Assembly: GCA_910578575.1 (NCBI GenBank)
Contig: CAJTQP010000098.1
Coordinates: forward strand, 1-5,313
Direction of reading: 5' to 3'
Length of the DNA: 5,313 bases
Origin: an uncultured Oscillospiraceae bacterium
Lineage (GTDB): Bacteria; Bacillota; Clostridia; Oscillospirales; Oscillospiraceae
Shown here: piece after piece, positions 1-3,507 of the stretch
Numbering within the stretch: the first letter of the stretch is position 1
How the letters are laid out: the number at the start of each line of letters is the position of its first letter
Position numbers and translations under genes: made by a program
The notes under the pieces: generated by a model
Databases searched by the model: none
What the model was told of the DNA's origin: nothing
What the model saw: the letters and a program-made list of their open reading frames with translations, nothing else

Positions 1-20
1 AACAAAAGGTAGACACCTCC

Positions 21-254
21 ATGGACCCCGTGGTAATCTTCGGCGGCATCGCCATGATGGTCATCGGCGCCATGATGGTGGTCAAAGGCATCCTAGTCTA
101 CGTCCCCGCCCTAGGCCTCGCCCGCGGCGGCCTATTCCCCCTAGTGGGCTTGATCGTCGTGGTAGCCGGCGTATTCTTCTTCACCATGCCCCGTCGCCGA
201 AAGAAGAAAGAGGCAGCAGAAAAAGCCGCCGCGGAGGCAGCAGACCAGCCATGA
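21..254 (+). CDS. Small two-helix membrane protein, function unknown
   Basis: This encodes 77 residues. Two hydrophobic segments, roughly residues 4-28 and 37-56, are joined by a short Pro/Gly/Arg turn, so it should be an integral membrane hairpin protein. The tail (58-77) starts with a run of Arg/Lys (RRRKKK) and continues as a charged, alanine-rich stretch, which by the positive-inside rule should lie in the cytoplasm. I do not recognise the family. An AAAAGG Shine-Dalgarno-like sequence at 4-9 sits about 11 bases before the ATG, and no better start is seen; in-frame ATGs at codons 12 and 13 fall inside the first helix. The stop overlaps the rnhA start (ATGA, 251-254), so the two genes are probably translated together. 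A promoter, if any, lies upstream of the window. That the protein is real is well supported by the overlap and composition; its role is open. Confidence 0.75.
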   Translation: MDPVVIFGGIAMMVIGAMMVVKGILVYVPALGLARGGLFPLVGLIVVVAGVFFFTMPRRRKKKEAAEKAAAEAADQP

Positions 255-691
255 AAGCCGTGACCTTATACACCGATGGAGCCTGCTCCGGCAACCCCGG
301 CCCCGGCGGCTGGGGGGCAGTGCTGCTCTACGGCAGCCACCGAAAGGAGCTCTCCGGCGGCGCCCCCTCCACCACCAACAACCGCATGGAACTCACCGCG
401 GTGATCGAAGCCCTGAAGATTCTAAAGGAACCCTGCCAGGTGGCCCTATACTCCGACTCCAAATACGTCATCGACGCCCTGGAAAAAGGCTGGGCCTGGG
501 GCTGGAAACGCCGGGGCTGGGTGAAAAGCGACAAGAAACCCGCCCTGAACCCAGACCTATGGGAGGAATTACTGCAACTGACCCAGATCCATACCCTGGA
601 ATACCACTGGGTGAAGGGCCACGCCAGCAACCCCCTAAACAACCGCTGTGATGAGCTGGCAGTGGCGGAGAGTAAAAAATTTCGAGGATAA
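251..691 (+). CDS. rnhA: Ribonuclease HI
   Basis: RNase HI cuts the RNA strand of RNA-DNA hybrids in the cytoplasm, clearing R-loops and primer remnants. The 146-residue protein is full length for the compact bacterial form, with no N-terminal hybrid-binding domain. The first strand carries the signature TDGACSGNPGPGGWG (residues 8-22). The four metal-binding acids are present: D9, E47 (in NNRMELTAV), D69 (in YSDSKYVID) and D134 (in NRCDELA). The histidine of the flexible loop is H124 in WVKGHASNPLNN. The Trp/Arg-rich basic handle (GWAWGWKRRGW, residues 80-90) that grips the hybrid is also intact, so the enzyme should be active. The ATG overlaps the stop of the upstream membrane-protein gene by ATGA, with no strong ribosome binding site of its own, which points to coupled translation. 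A GC-rich hairpin follows the stop by three bases. Confidence 0.97.
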   Translation: MKAVTLYTDGACSGNPGPGGWGAVLLYGSHRKELSGGAPSTTNNRMELTAVIEALKILKEPCQVALYSDSKYVIDALEKGWAWGWKRRGWVKSDKKPALNPDLWEELLQLTQIHTLEYHWVKGHASNPLNNRCDELAVAESKKFRG

Positions 692-694
692 CAG

Positions 695-716
695 GGGCCG
701 CCCGGAAGGGCGGCCC
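695..716 (+). terminator. GC-rich hairpin after rnhA, probable terminator
   Basis: A perfect 9-bp stem (GGGCCGCCC at 695-703 with GGGCGGCCC at 708-716) closes a GGAA loop, which fits the GNRA tetraloop pattern. It begins three bases after the rnhA stop. No run of T follows on either strand, so this is not a textbook intrinsic terminator. It may still stop transcription or protect the 3' end of the message. The placement favours that reading. Confidence 0.55.
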
Positions 717-815
717 AAACTGTCAAAGAAGTAGTTCGCTCTATAGGGAAGGATCGTCTTTCGTCAAATGTCACAAAAAACAGAAAATGACAAAAATCCC
801 CCCAATCTTTCCATG

Positions 816-882
816 GTTTTCTGGTCTATATCAGTAGAGACATCCCATTGGTTCACAGTGGAGGTGACTTCTACCAGAAAAC
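816..882. other. Long imperfect hairpin in the gene-free stretch 692-993
   Basis: This 67-bp stretch can fold almost end to end. The outer stem is 816-823 with 875-882 (8 bp, GTTTTCTG/CAGAAAAC); without the inner stem it can extend to 10 perfect pairs. A 10-base bulge (824-833) follows. Then come 834-839 with 869-874 (6 bp, one G.T), a small internal loop, 841-844 with 863-866 (4 bp), a bulged A862, and 845-850 with 856-861 (6 bp) around a GTTCA loop. It has no T-run on either side and no ORF of note. It could be a structured RNA, a leader element, or the remains of an insertion. The rest of 692-993 is A/T-rich and holds no gene I can support. Confidence 0.45.
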
Positions 883-924
883 AGGGAGAAACTTCTTAAA
901 AAATGATAAAATTACGCAAAAACA

Positions 925-954
925 GTGGCATTTCTCCATGATTTTTGGTATCAT
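925..954 (+). promoter_or_regulatory. Candidate promoter for the gene at 994
   Basis: GTGGCA (925-930, 4 of 6 to TTGACA) and TATCAT (949-954, 5 of 6 to TATAAT) are 18 bp apart and would start transcription near 961, about 20 bases before the ribosome binding site. The -10 overlaps the right arm of an inverted repeat (CATGAT 937-942, ATCATG 950-955), which could be an operator. An alternative is the extended -10 TGATAAAAT at 904-912, which lacks a good -35. Both are sequence matches only. Confidence 0.35.
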
Positions 955-980
955 GAAAAAACAGACAGACAGTTTGCCAT

Positions 981-986
981 AGGAGG
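981..986 (+). promoter_or_regulatory. Ribosome binding site fixing the start at 994
   Basis: AGGAGG sits seven bases before ATG 994. It decides against the in-frame GTG at 925, which has no such site and would add 23 residues (through the candidate promoter) ahead of an otherwise normal lysine-rich N-terminus. Confidence 0.85.
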
Positions 987-993
987 GATTTCG

Positions 994-1434
994 ATGAAAG
1001 AGAAAAAGGGGAAGAGCGTCCTCATGGTGGTGGGCATCATCGTCCTGGCCCTGGTGCTGGCCAACTGGGTGATCCCGGAGACCGTCATGGCGGTGCGGGC
1101 CAACAGCAAGCTGGCTAAGGCCGAAGCCCAGGCGTTGATTACCGCCTCCCTTGGGGAAGCCCACGCGGACGAGGCCCTGGTCAAGCAGGTGGCCAAGGAG
1201 CTGGCCATGCTGAAACGGGCAACAATGGTCTCCGACGTGGCGGCACTGACCCTGGACGAGACCGGAGCCATCACCTATCTCGTGCCCATCGATGGGGAGT
1301 TGCAGGATGAGATCCAGGTCCGCAGGGAGCGCAACGGCAATATCGTCCTGGATATCCAGGAGGGAGAGCTGTACAATGAGCTCATCATCCGGCCCTTTGG
1401 GAAGATGCTTTTGAATGGAAAGAAAGTGGGGTGA
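994..1434 (+). CDS. Membrane-anchored protein of unknown function
   Basis: This encodes 146 residues. The N-terminus is short and basic (MKEKKGK), then a single hydrophobic helix spans about residues 8-28, and the remainder is hydrophilic. There is no clear signal-peptidase or lipobox site, so it is probably an N-in signal-anchored protein with its body outside. Residues 35-78 look helical and Ala/Lys/Glu-rich and may form a coiled coil. Residues 82-135 look like alternating beta strands (ALTLDETGAITYLVPIDG, then IQVRRERNGNIVLDI). I do not recognise a domain. The start is set by AGGAGG at 981-986. The stop lies six bases before a 42-codon zinc-ribbon gene, so the two are likely co-transcribed. 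GC-rich codon use matches the other genes. Confidence 0.75.
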   Translation: MKEKKGKSVLMVVGIIVLALVLANWVIPETVMAVRANSKLAKAEAQALITASLGEAHADEALVKQVAKELAMLKRATMVSDVAALTLDETGAITYLVPIDGELQDEIQVRRERNGNIVLDIQEGELYNELIIRPFGKMLLNGKKVG

Positions 1435-1440
1435 AGTAGG

Positions 1441-1569
1441 ATGCGCTGCCCCTATTGCGGCTTTGACGGCTTCCATGTTACCAAAAACATCCTGCGCCCC
1501 AACGTCATCCCCTCCCAGTACTGTGAATCCTGTGGGCTATTGATCACCAGGTTGAAGAGAGAGCGGTGA
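1441..1569 (+). CDS. 42-residue zinc-ribbon miniprotein
   Basis: A short ORF opens with MRCPYCGFDGFHVTK and ends with a basic tail (TRLKRER). Two CxxC knuckles, C3-C6 (CPYC) and C28-C31 (CESC), are 21 residues apart, each followed by glycine (G7, G32), the standard zinc-ribbon pattern. It therefore probably binds one zinc ion in the cytoplasm. Such miniproteins often act as nucleic-acid or protein adaptors, but the actual role here is unknown. The ATG is six bases after the stop of the membrane-protein gene, with only a weak purine-rich site (GAAGTAGG) that spans the stop codon, so translation is likely coupled to that gene. The stop lies inside a palindrome shared with the convergent gene. 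The cysteine spacing makes a real gene much more likely than chance. Confidence 0.72.
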   Translation: MRCPYCGFDGFHVTKNILRPNVIPSQYCESCGLLITRLKRER

Positions 1570-1586
1570 GGGGAGCGAACCCTCAC
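1566..1586. terminator. Palindrome containing both convergent stop codons
   Basis: GTGAGGG (1566-1572) pairs with CCCTCAC (1580-1586) around a seven-base loop. The TGA of the plus-strand zinc-ribbon gene (1567-1569) and the TGA of the minus-strand gene (1585-1583) are the same bases on opposite arms. A hairpin here would form in both transcripts, as expected of a bidirectional terminator, but there is no T-run and the stem is only 7 bp. Confidence 0.4.
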
Positions 1587-2470
1587 GGCAACACCACCGG
1601 CTGAAAAGCCTCCAAAACCTCCGCGTCCCCCTGGGCCGCCCAGACCCGGCCGGGGAAGGAGGCCAGCAGCGCCGCCGTCTGGCCGCTCTGGCTGCCCTTC
1701 TGATCAAAATCCCCCACCCCCTGGACGGAGATCAACAGGGGATAATCCGCCAGGGCCCCCTGTAGGCGGCGGCAAAAGGCCTCCAGCTGGGCCTCCCGCG
1801 CCCCCGTTTCCGCCAGGGAGGACAGGTCCCCCTGGGTGGGGTAGGCGCAGTTGGTGAGGAGGATCTCATCAAAGCCCAACTGGGCCAGCTCGGTGCAGAT
1901 CCCAATGAGATAGTCCTGGACCAACTCCTCTGTGGGGTCCAGCCAGGCCAGCTTGTCCGGGTCCCGCCACACAGAACCGCTGGGGCGGCACAGGGCCAGC
2001 CGCCGGTCATAGTTTGCCAGGGTGCCGTCCCGGAGGCAGGACACCTGGGCGATGGTATACACCCCCTCCCTCTGGTTCAACTGCCAGAGGGCTTGGTTTC
2101 TCTGGGCCACCCCGGAGGAGGCCCCGCAGTCCGCCGCCAGGGGCAGGGCGGAGATGTAGCCCAGGCTGCCGTCCTCGGCCTTCATGGCCAGCAGGAGGCT
2201 CTTCCCCTCCCCTGCCGCCTCCCCGGCTTGGTCCAGTTCCGTCAAGGGCAGGGGGATCACTTGGAAGGGTTTGTCCACAGTTTCTGTGACTTCTGTGGAG
2301 AGAACTGCCTGTTGGGCGGGGGTGGGCTCCACCTCCCGGCCCAGCCAGGCGCCGATGCCCTCCGGGCTCAAGATCCCCAGGGCGCAGAGCAGGAGGAAAA
2401 CGCCGGAGAGGCCCCCAGCGGTGTAGAGCAGGGTGAGAAGTAGGCGGGTGAGGCGTGGGAATGGGTTCAT
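1583..2470 (-). CDS. Membrane-anchored DUF4015-like (putative glycoside hydrolase) protein
   Basis: This encodes 295 residues. A basic N-terminus leads into a hydrophobic helix (about 9-32), so the protein is probably anchored with its body outside the cell. The region 167-211 resembles the C-terminal half of the DUF4015 TIM-barrel family of putative glycoside hydrolases: SVWRDPDKLAWLDPTEELV, then YLIGICTELAQLGFDEILL. In that family the last part normally reads GFDEIQ-x-DY-x-RFP. Here GFDEI is kept (199-203), but the usual Asp and Arg are T206 and A209 (LLTNCAYP), so catalysis is doubtful. Residues 33-100 are a low-similarity linker. The start at 2470 is chosen because AGGAGGG lies six bases upstream and the anchor helix follows at once; the frame stays open for 54 more codons only because it runs through 30-bp repeats. 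Family assignment is from memory of the motif. The gene faces the zinc-ribbon gene and its stop lies in their shared palindrome. Confidence 0.65.
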   Translation of the reverse strand: MNPFPRLTRLLLTLLYTAGGLSGVFLLLCALGILSPEGIGAWLGREVEPTPAQQAVLSTEVTETVDKPFQVIPLPLTELDQAGEAAGEGKSLLLAMKAEDGSLGYISALPLAADCGASSGVAQRNQALWQLNQREGVYTIAQVSCLRDGTLANYDRRLALCRPSGSVWRDPDKLAWLDPTEELVQDYLIGICTELAQLGFDEILLTNCAYPTQGDLSSLAETGAREAQLEAFCRRLQGALADYPLLISVQGVGDFDQKGSQSGQTAALLASFPGRVWAAQGDAEVLEAFQPVVLP

Positions 2471-2476
2471 GGGGGT

Positions 2477-2483
2477 CCCTCCT
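2477..2483 (-). promoter_or_regulatory. Ribosome binding site fixing the start at 2470
   Basis: Read on the minus strand this is AGGAGGG, six bases before the ATG. It rules out the upstream in-frame ATGs inside the tandem repeats, which have no comparable site. Confidence 0.85.
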
Positions 2484-2492
2484 AGAGAGCAG

Positions 2493-2657
2493 TCTGAATA
2501 GTTGGAAAAACCACGTGGAAACGATAAGTGGTTGGGAAACGCATAGAAACGGCGAGTGGTTGGAAAAACCGCGCGAAAACAGCAAGTGGTTGAGAAAACC
2601 ATGTGAAAACGACAAGCAGTTGAGAAAACCATGTGAAAACGACAAGCAGTTGAGAAA
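2493..2657. repeat. Tandem array of about 30 bp, five and a half copies
   Basis: Units run 2493-2522, 2523-2550 (28 bp), 2551-2580, 2581-2610, 2611-2640 and a partial 2641-2657. A typical unit has the core AGTGGTTGAGAAAACC followed by a GAAAAC end. The two units farthest from the minus-strand gene are identical over the part they share, and units become more diverged toward the gene. There are no spacers, so this is a minisatellite and not a CRISPR array. Because the period is a multiple of three, several frames stay open through it and give false ORFs with a 10-residue periodicity. It lies just upstream of the DUF4015-like gene, and I see no clear promoter in it. Confidence 0.85.
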
Positions 2658-2661
2658 CCGC

Positions 2662-2813
2662 GGGACGGCGAGGGCGCCGTCCCCTACATCCACCGTGAGA
2701 TGTCCCCACGCCATGTAGGGCGCACAGGGAACCACCCAACCACGTCCATTGTGAACCAATGGGTGGTGAGGACACCCGCGTGTCCTTGTAGGGGACGCCG
2801 CCTTCGGCGTCCC
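2662..2813. repeat. 152-bp palindromic (MITE-like) intergenic element
   Basis: The ends, 2662-2688 and 2787-2813, are 27-bp inverted repeats matching at 24 positions. Each end is also a hairpin on its own: a 9-bp stem with a 4-base loop (2662-2670/2675-2683 and 2792-2800/2805-2813). Two of the three mismatches are a swapped base pair in the stem, so pairing is kept. Inside are further inverted repeats: ACCACCCA 2731-2738 with TGGGTGGT 2760-2767, and AGGACAC 2769-2775 with GTGTCCT 2780-2786. There is no ORF and no visible target-site duplication. I recall similar GTAGGGGACGCC-type palindromes scattered in Oscillospiraceae genomes, but copy number cannot be judged here. It could also act as a terminator downstream of bofA. 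Confidence 0.65.
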
Positions 2814-2862
2814 ACACGTTAAATTCTCCACAACGTCGATAAAAACAGGTATCTTTGATCGA

Positions 2863-3126
2863 TCACCCCAACCACCGCAACATCATCAACAACCCCAACC
2901 CCGGCAGCCCCAACAGCCCCAGGGTAAAGGCATTGAACAGGTTGACCCCCAAGGCCAACCCGGAAGCCACCCCGCTGCTGGCCCAGAGAAAGAGAAACCC
3001 CAACCCCACCAGGGATCGCAGCAGGAATTTTGCCAGACCCAGCAGTGGCTTGCGAAAAATCAAACACACCACCACCGCCACCATAAGTACCACCGGCCAG
3101 ACATCGGCCGGAATTTGCACGCTCAT
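2863..3126 (-). CDS. bofA: BofA-family inhibitor of pro-sigma-K processing
   Basis: In Bacillus subtilis BofA sits in the mother-cell membrane around the forespore and, with SpoIVFA, holds the intramembrane protease SpoIVFB inactive until sigma K is needed. This 87-residue protein is exactly the length of the B. subtilis one. It is nearly all hydrophobic, with helices at about 10-24, 33-50 and 57-84 broken by a basic loop (FRKP, 24-27). The C-terminal family signature is clear: N62, then G70, and LLGLPG (71-76), matching NLVTTAISGILGIPG of the reference. An ungapped alignment from memory puts A49 and N65 where B. subtilis has the inhibitory residues N48 and T64; N61 is kept as N62. AAGGAGG (3134-3140) lies seven bases before the ATG, which overlaps the yaaL stop (ATGA), so the two form an operon. 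The stop lies in the palindrome TGATCGATCA (2856-2865). Confidence 0.85.
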   Translation of the reverse strand: MSVQIPADVWPVVLMVAVVVCLIFRKPLLGLAKFLLRSLVGLGFLFLWASSGVASGLALGVNLFNAFTLGLLGLPGLGLLMMLRWLG

Positions 3127-3332
3127 GTAGATGCCTCCTTTTCCAATAAGCGTAGCTGCCGGAGCAAATAGCTATGTTTCGCCCGCAGGGCACAGCGGGA
3201 GTAGAGATAGTATTCCAGAAGATCCTGGTCTGCCGTCTCCTGGAACCCCGCCTGAACAGCGGCCAAGGCCCGGTCTGTCTCCTCCAGGCCGGCCATGAGA
3301 CTGCCCAGGGAACCGCTTTGTTTTCTTGCCAT
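3123..3332 (-). CDS. yaaL: DUF2508 (YaaL-family) small protein
   Basis: This is a 69-residue, highly charged, soluble and probably all-helical protein. Its core (about 17-63, TDRALAAVQAGF, DLLEYYLYSRCALRAK, YLLRQLRLLEKE) fits the DUF2508/YaaL pattern: an early helix, a phenylalanine, an acidic turn, then a Tyr/Ala-rich helix ending in YLL-R. In B. subtilis yaaL lies directly upstream of bofA in the order recR-yaaL-bofA, and here the two overlap by ATGA, which supports both calls. YaaL has no firmly established biochemical role that I know of. The ATG at 3332 is preferred over the one 40 codons upstream because that extension would run through the promoter region and has no family resemblance. 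The ribosome binding site is modest (GGAAGGATGG at 3341-3350). recR is not upstream; a divergent SLH-protein gene is. Confidence 0.78.
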   Translation of the reverse strand: MARKQSGSLGSLMAGLEETDRALAAVQAGFQETADQDLLEYYLYSRCALRAKHSYLLRQLRLLEKEAST

Positions 3333-3349
3333 AGTAACCCCATCCTTCC

Positions 3350-3372
3350 CCACAGGTCTTGTCTCCCTGTGG
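3350..3372. promoter_or_regulatory. Inverted repeat in the yaaL leader
   Basis: CCACAGG (3350-3356) and CCTGTGG (3366-3372) form a 7-bp inverted repeat with a nine-base centre, at or just after the predicted yaaL transcription start. It could be a leader hairpin or a repressor site. Its outer half overlaps the DnaA-box sequence. Confidence 0.35.
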
Positions 3373-3376
3373 ATAA
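3368..3376 (-). promoter_or_regulatory. Perfect DnaA-box sequence (single)
   Basis: The minus strand reads TTATCCACA, an exact match to the consensus TTATNCACA. It overlaps the candidate sigma-E -10 element. Only one perfect copy was found in the intergenic DNA here, so this is not an origin. It could be a DnaA-dependent control site or chance. Confidence 0.35.
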
Positions 3377-3402
3377 TATATGAGGAGCTTGCCCGGATAT
3401 GT
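3375..3402 (-). promoter_or_regulatory. Sigma-E-like promoter for yaaL-bofA
   Basis: On the minus strand ACATATC (3402-3396) and CATATATT (3382-3375) are 13 bp apart. They resemble the B. subtilis sigma E elements kmATATT and CATACAnT (7 of 8 for the -10). In B. subtilis bofA is expressed in the mother cell under sigma E, so the position makes sense. A sigma-A-like TATAAA farther upstream (minus strand, 3413-3408) has no convincing -35. Confidence 0.4.
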
Positions 3403-3445
3403 TTTCTTTTATAAGCTTCGTTACCGATTTTTAACCAAAAAAGCC

Positions 3446-3473
3446 TTTCCATCTCCGCTTAGTATGCTATAAT
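3446..3473 (+). promoter_or_regulatory. Extended -10 promoter of the SLH-protein gene
   Basis: TTTCCA (3446-3451, 4 of 6 to TTGACA) is 16 bp from a perfect TATAAT (3468-3473) preceded by TG (3465-3466). Transcription should begin near 3480, giving a leader of under 30 bases. This is a strong sigma-A-type promoter and it excludes the in-frame ATG at 3472 as a start. Confidence 0.75.
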
Positions 3474-3507
3474 GGGATGGAATCAAAAAAATAGAGAGGT
3501 GGACCCC

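Noticed and set aside
961..972. ACAG repeated three times as a slippage or phase-variation tract
   Set aside because: It is only 12 bases, lies outside any reading frame, and is too short to be a convincing switch.
925..993. GTG start at 925 for the membrane protein
   Set aside because: AGGAGG at 981-986 fits ATG 994; the extension has no ribosome binding site and breaks a normal signal-anchor N-terminus.
871..1476. A 201-codon minus-strand frame opposite the membrane-protein gene
   Set aside because: It is antisense to a gene with a strong ribosome binding site and a clear anchor helix, and its His/Asp/Gly-rich translation matches nothing I know.
2471..2632. A 54-codon N-terminal extension of the DUF4015-like protein
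   Set aside because: It translates the 30-bp repeats (10-residue periodicity, Phe/Cys/Arg-rich) and lacks a ribosome binding site. AGGAGGG and the anchor helix mark the start at 2470.
2493..2657. CRISPR array
   Set aside because: The units are about the right length but are directly adjacent with no unique spacers, and there are no cas genes in the window.
2007..2831. A 274-codon minus-strand frame spanning the repeats and part of the DUF4015-like gene
   Set aside because: It is out of frame with the recognisable protein, is Pro/Arg/Gly-rich, and is kept open by the repeats and GC bias.
3333..3452. A 40-codon upstream extension of yaaL
   Set aside because: It covers the promoter, DnaA-box and inverted-repeat region and has no resemblance to the DUF2508 family.
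3472..3507. ATG 3472 as start of the SLH protein
   Set aside because: It overlaps the -10 element (3468-3473) and lies upstream of the expected transcript start; ATG 3508 has a ribosome binding site and begins a good signal peptide.
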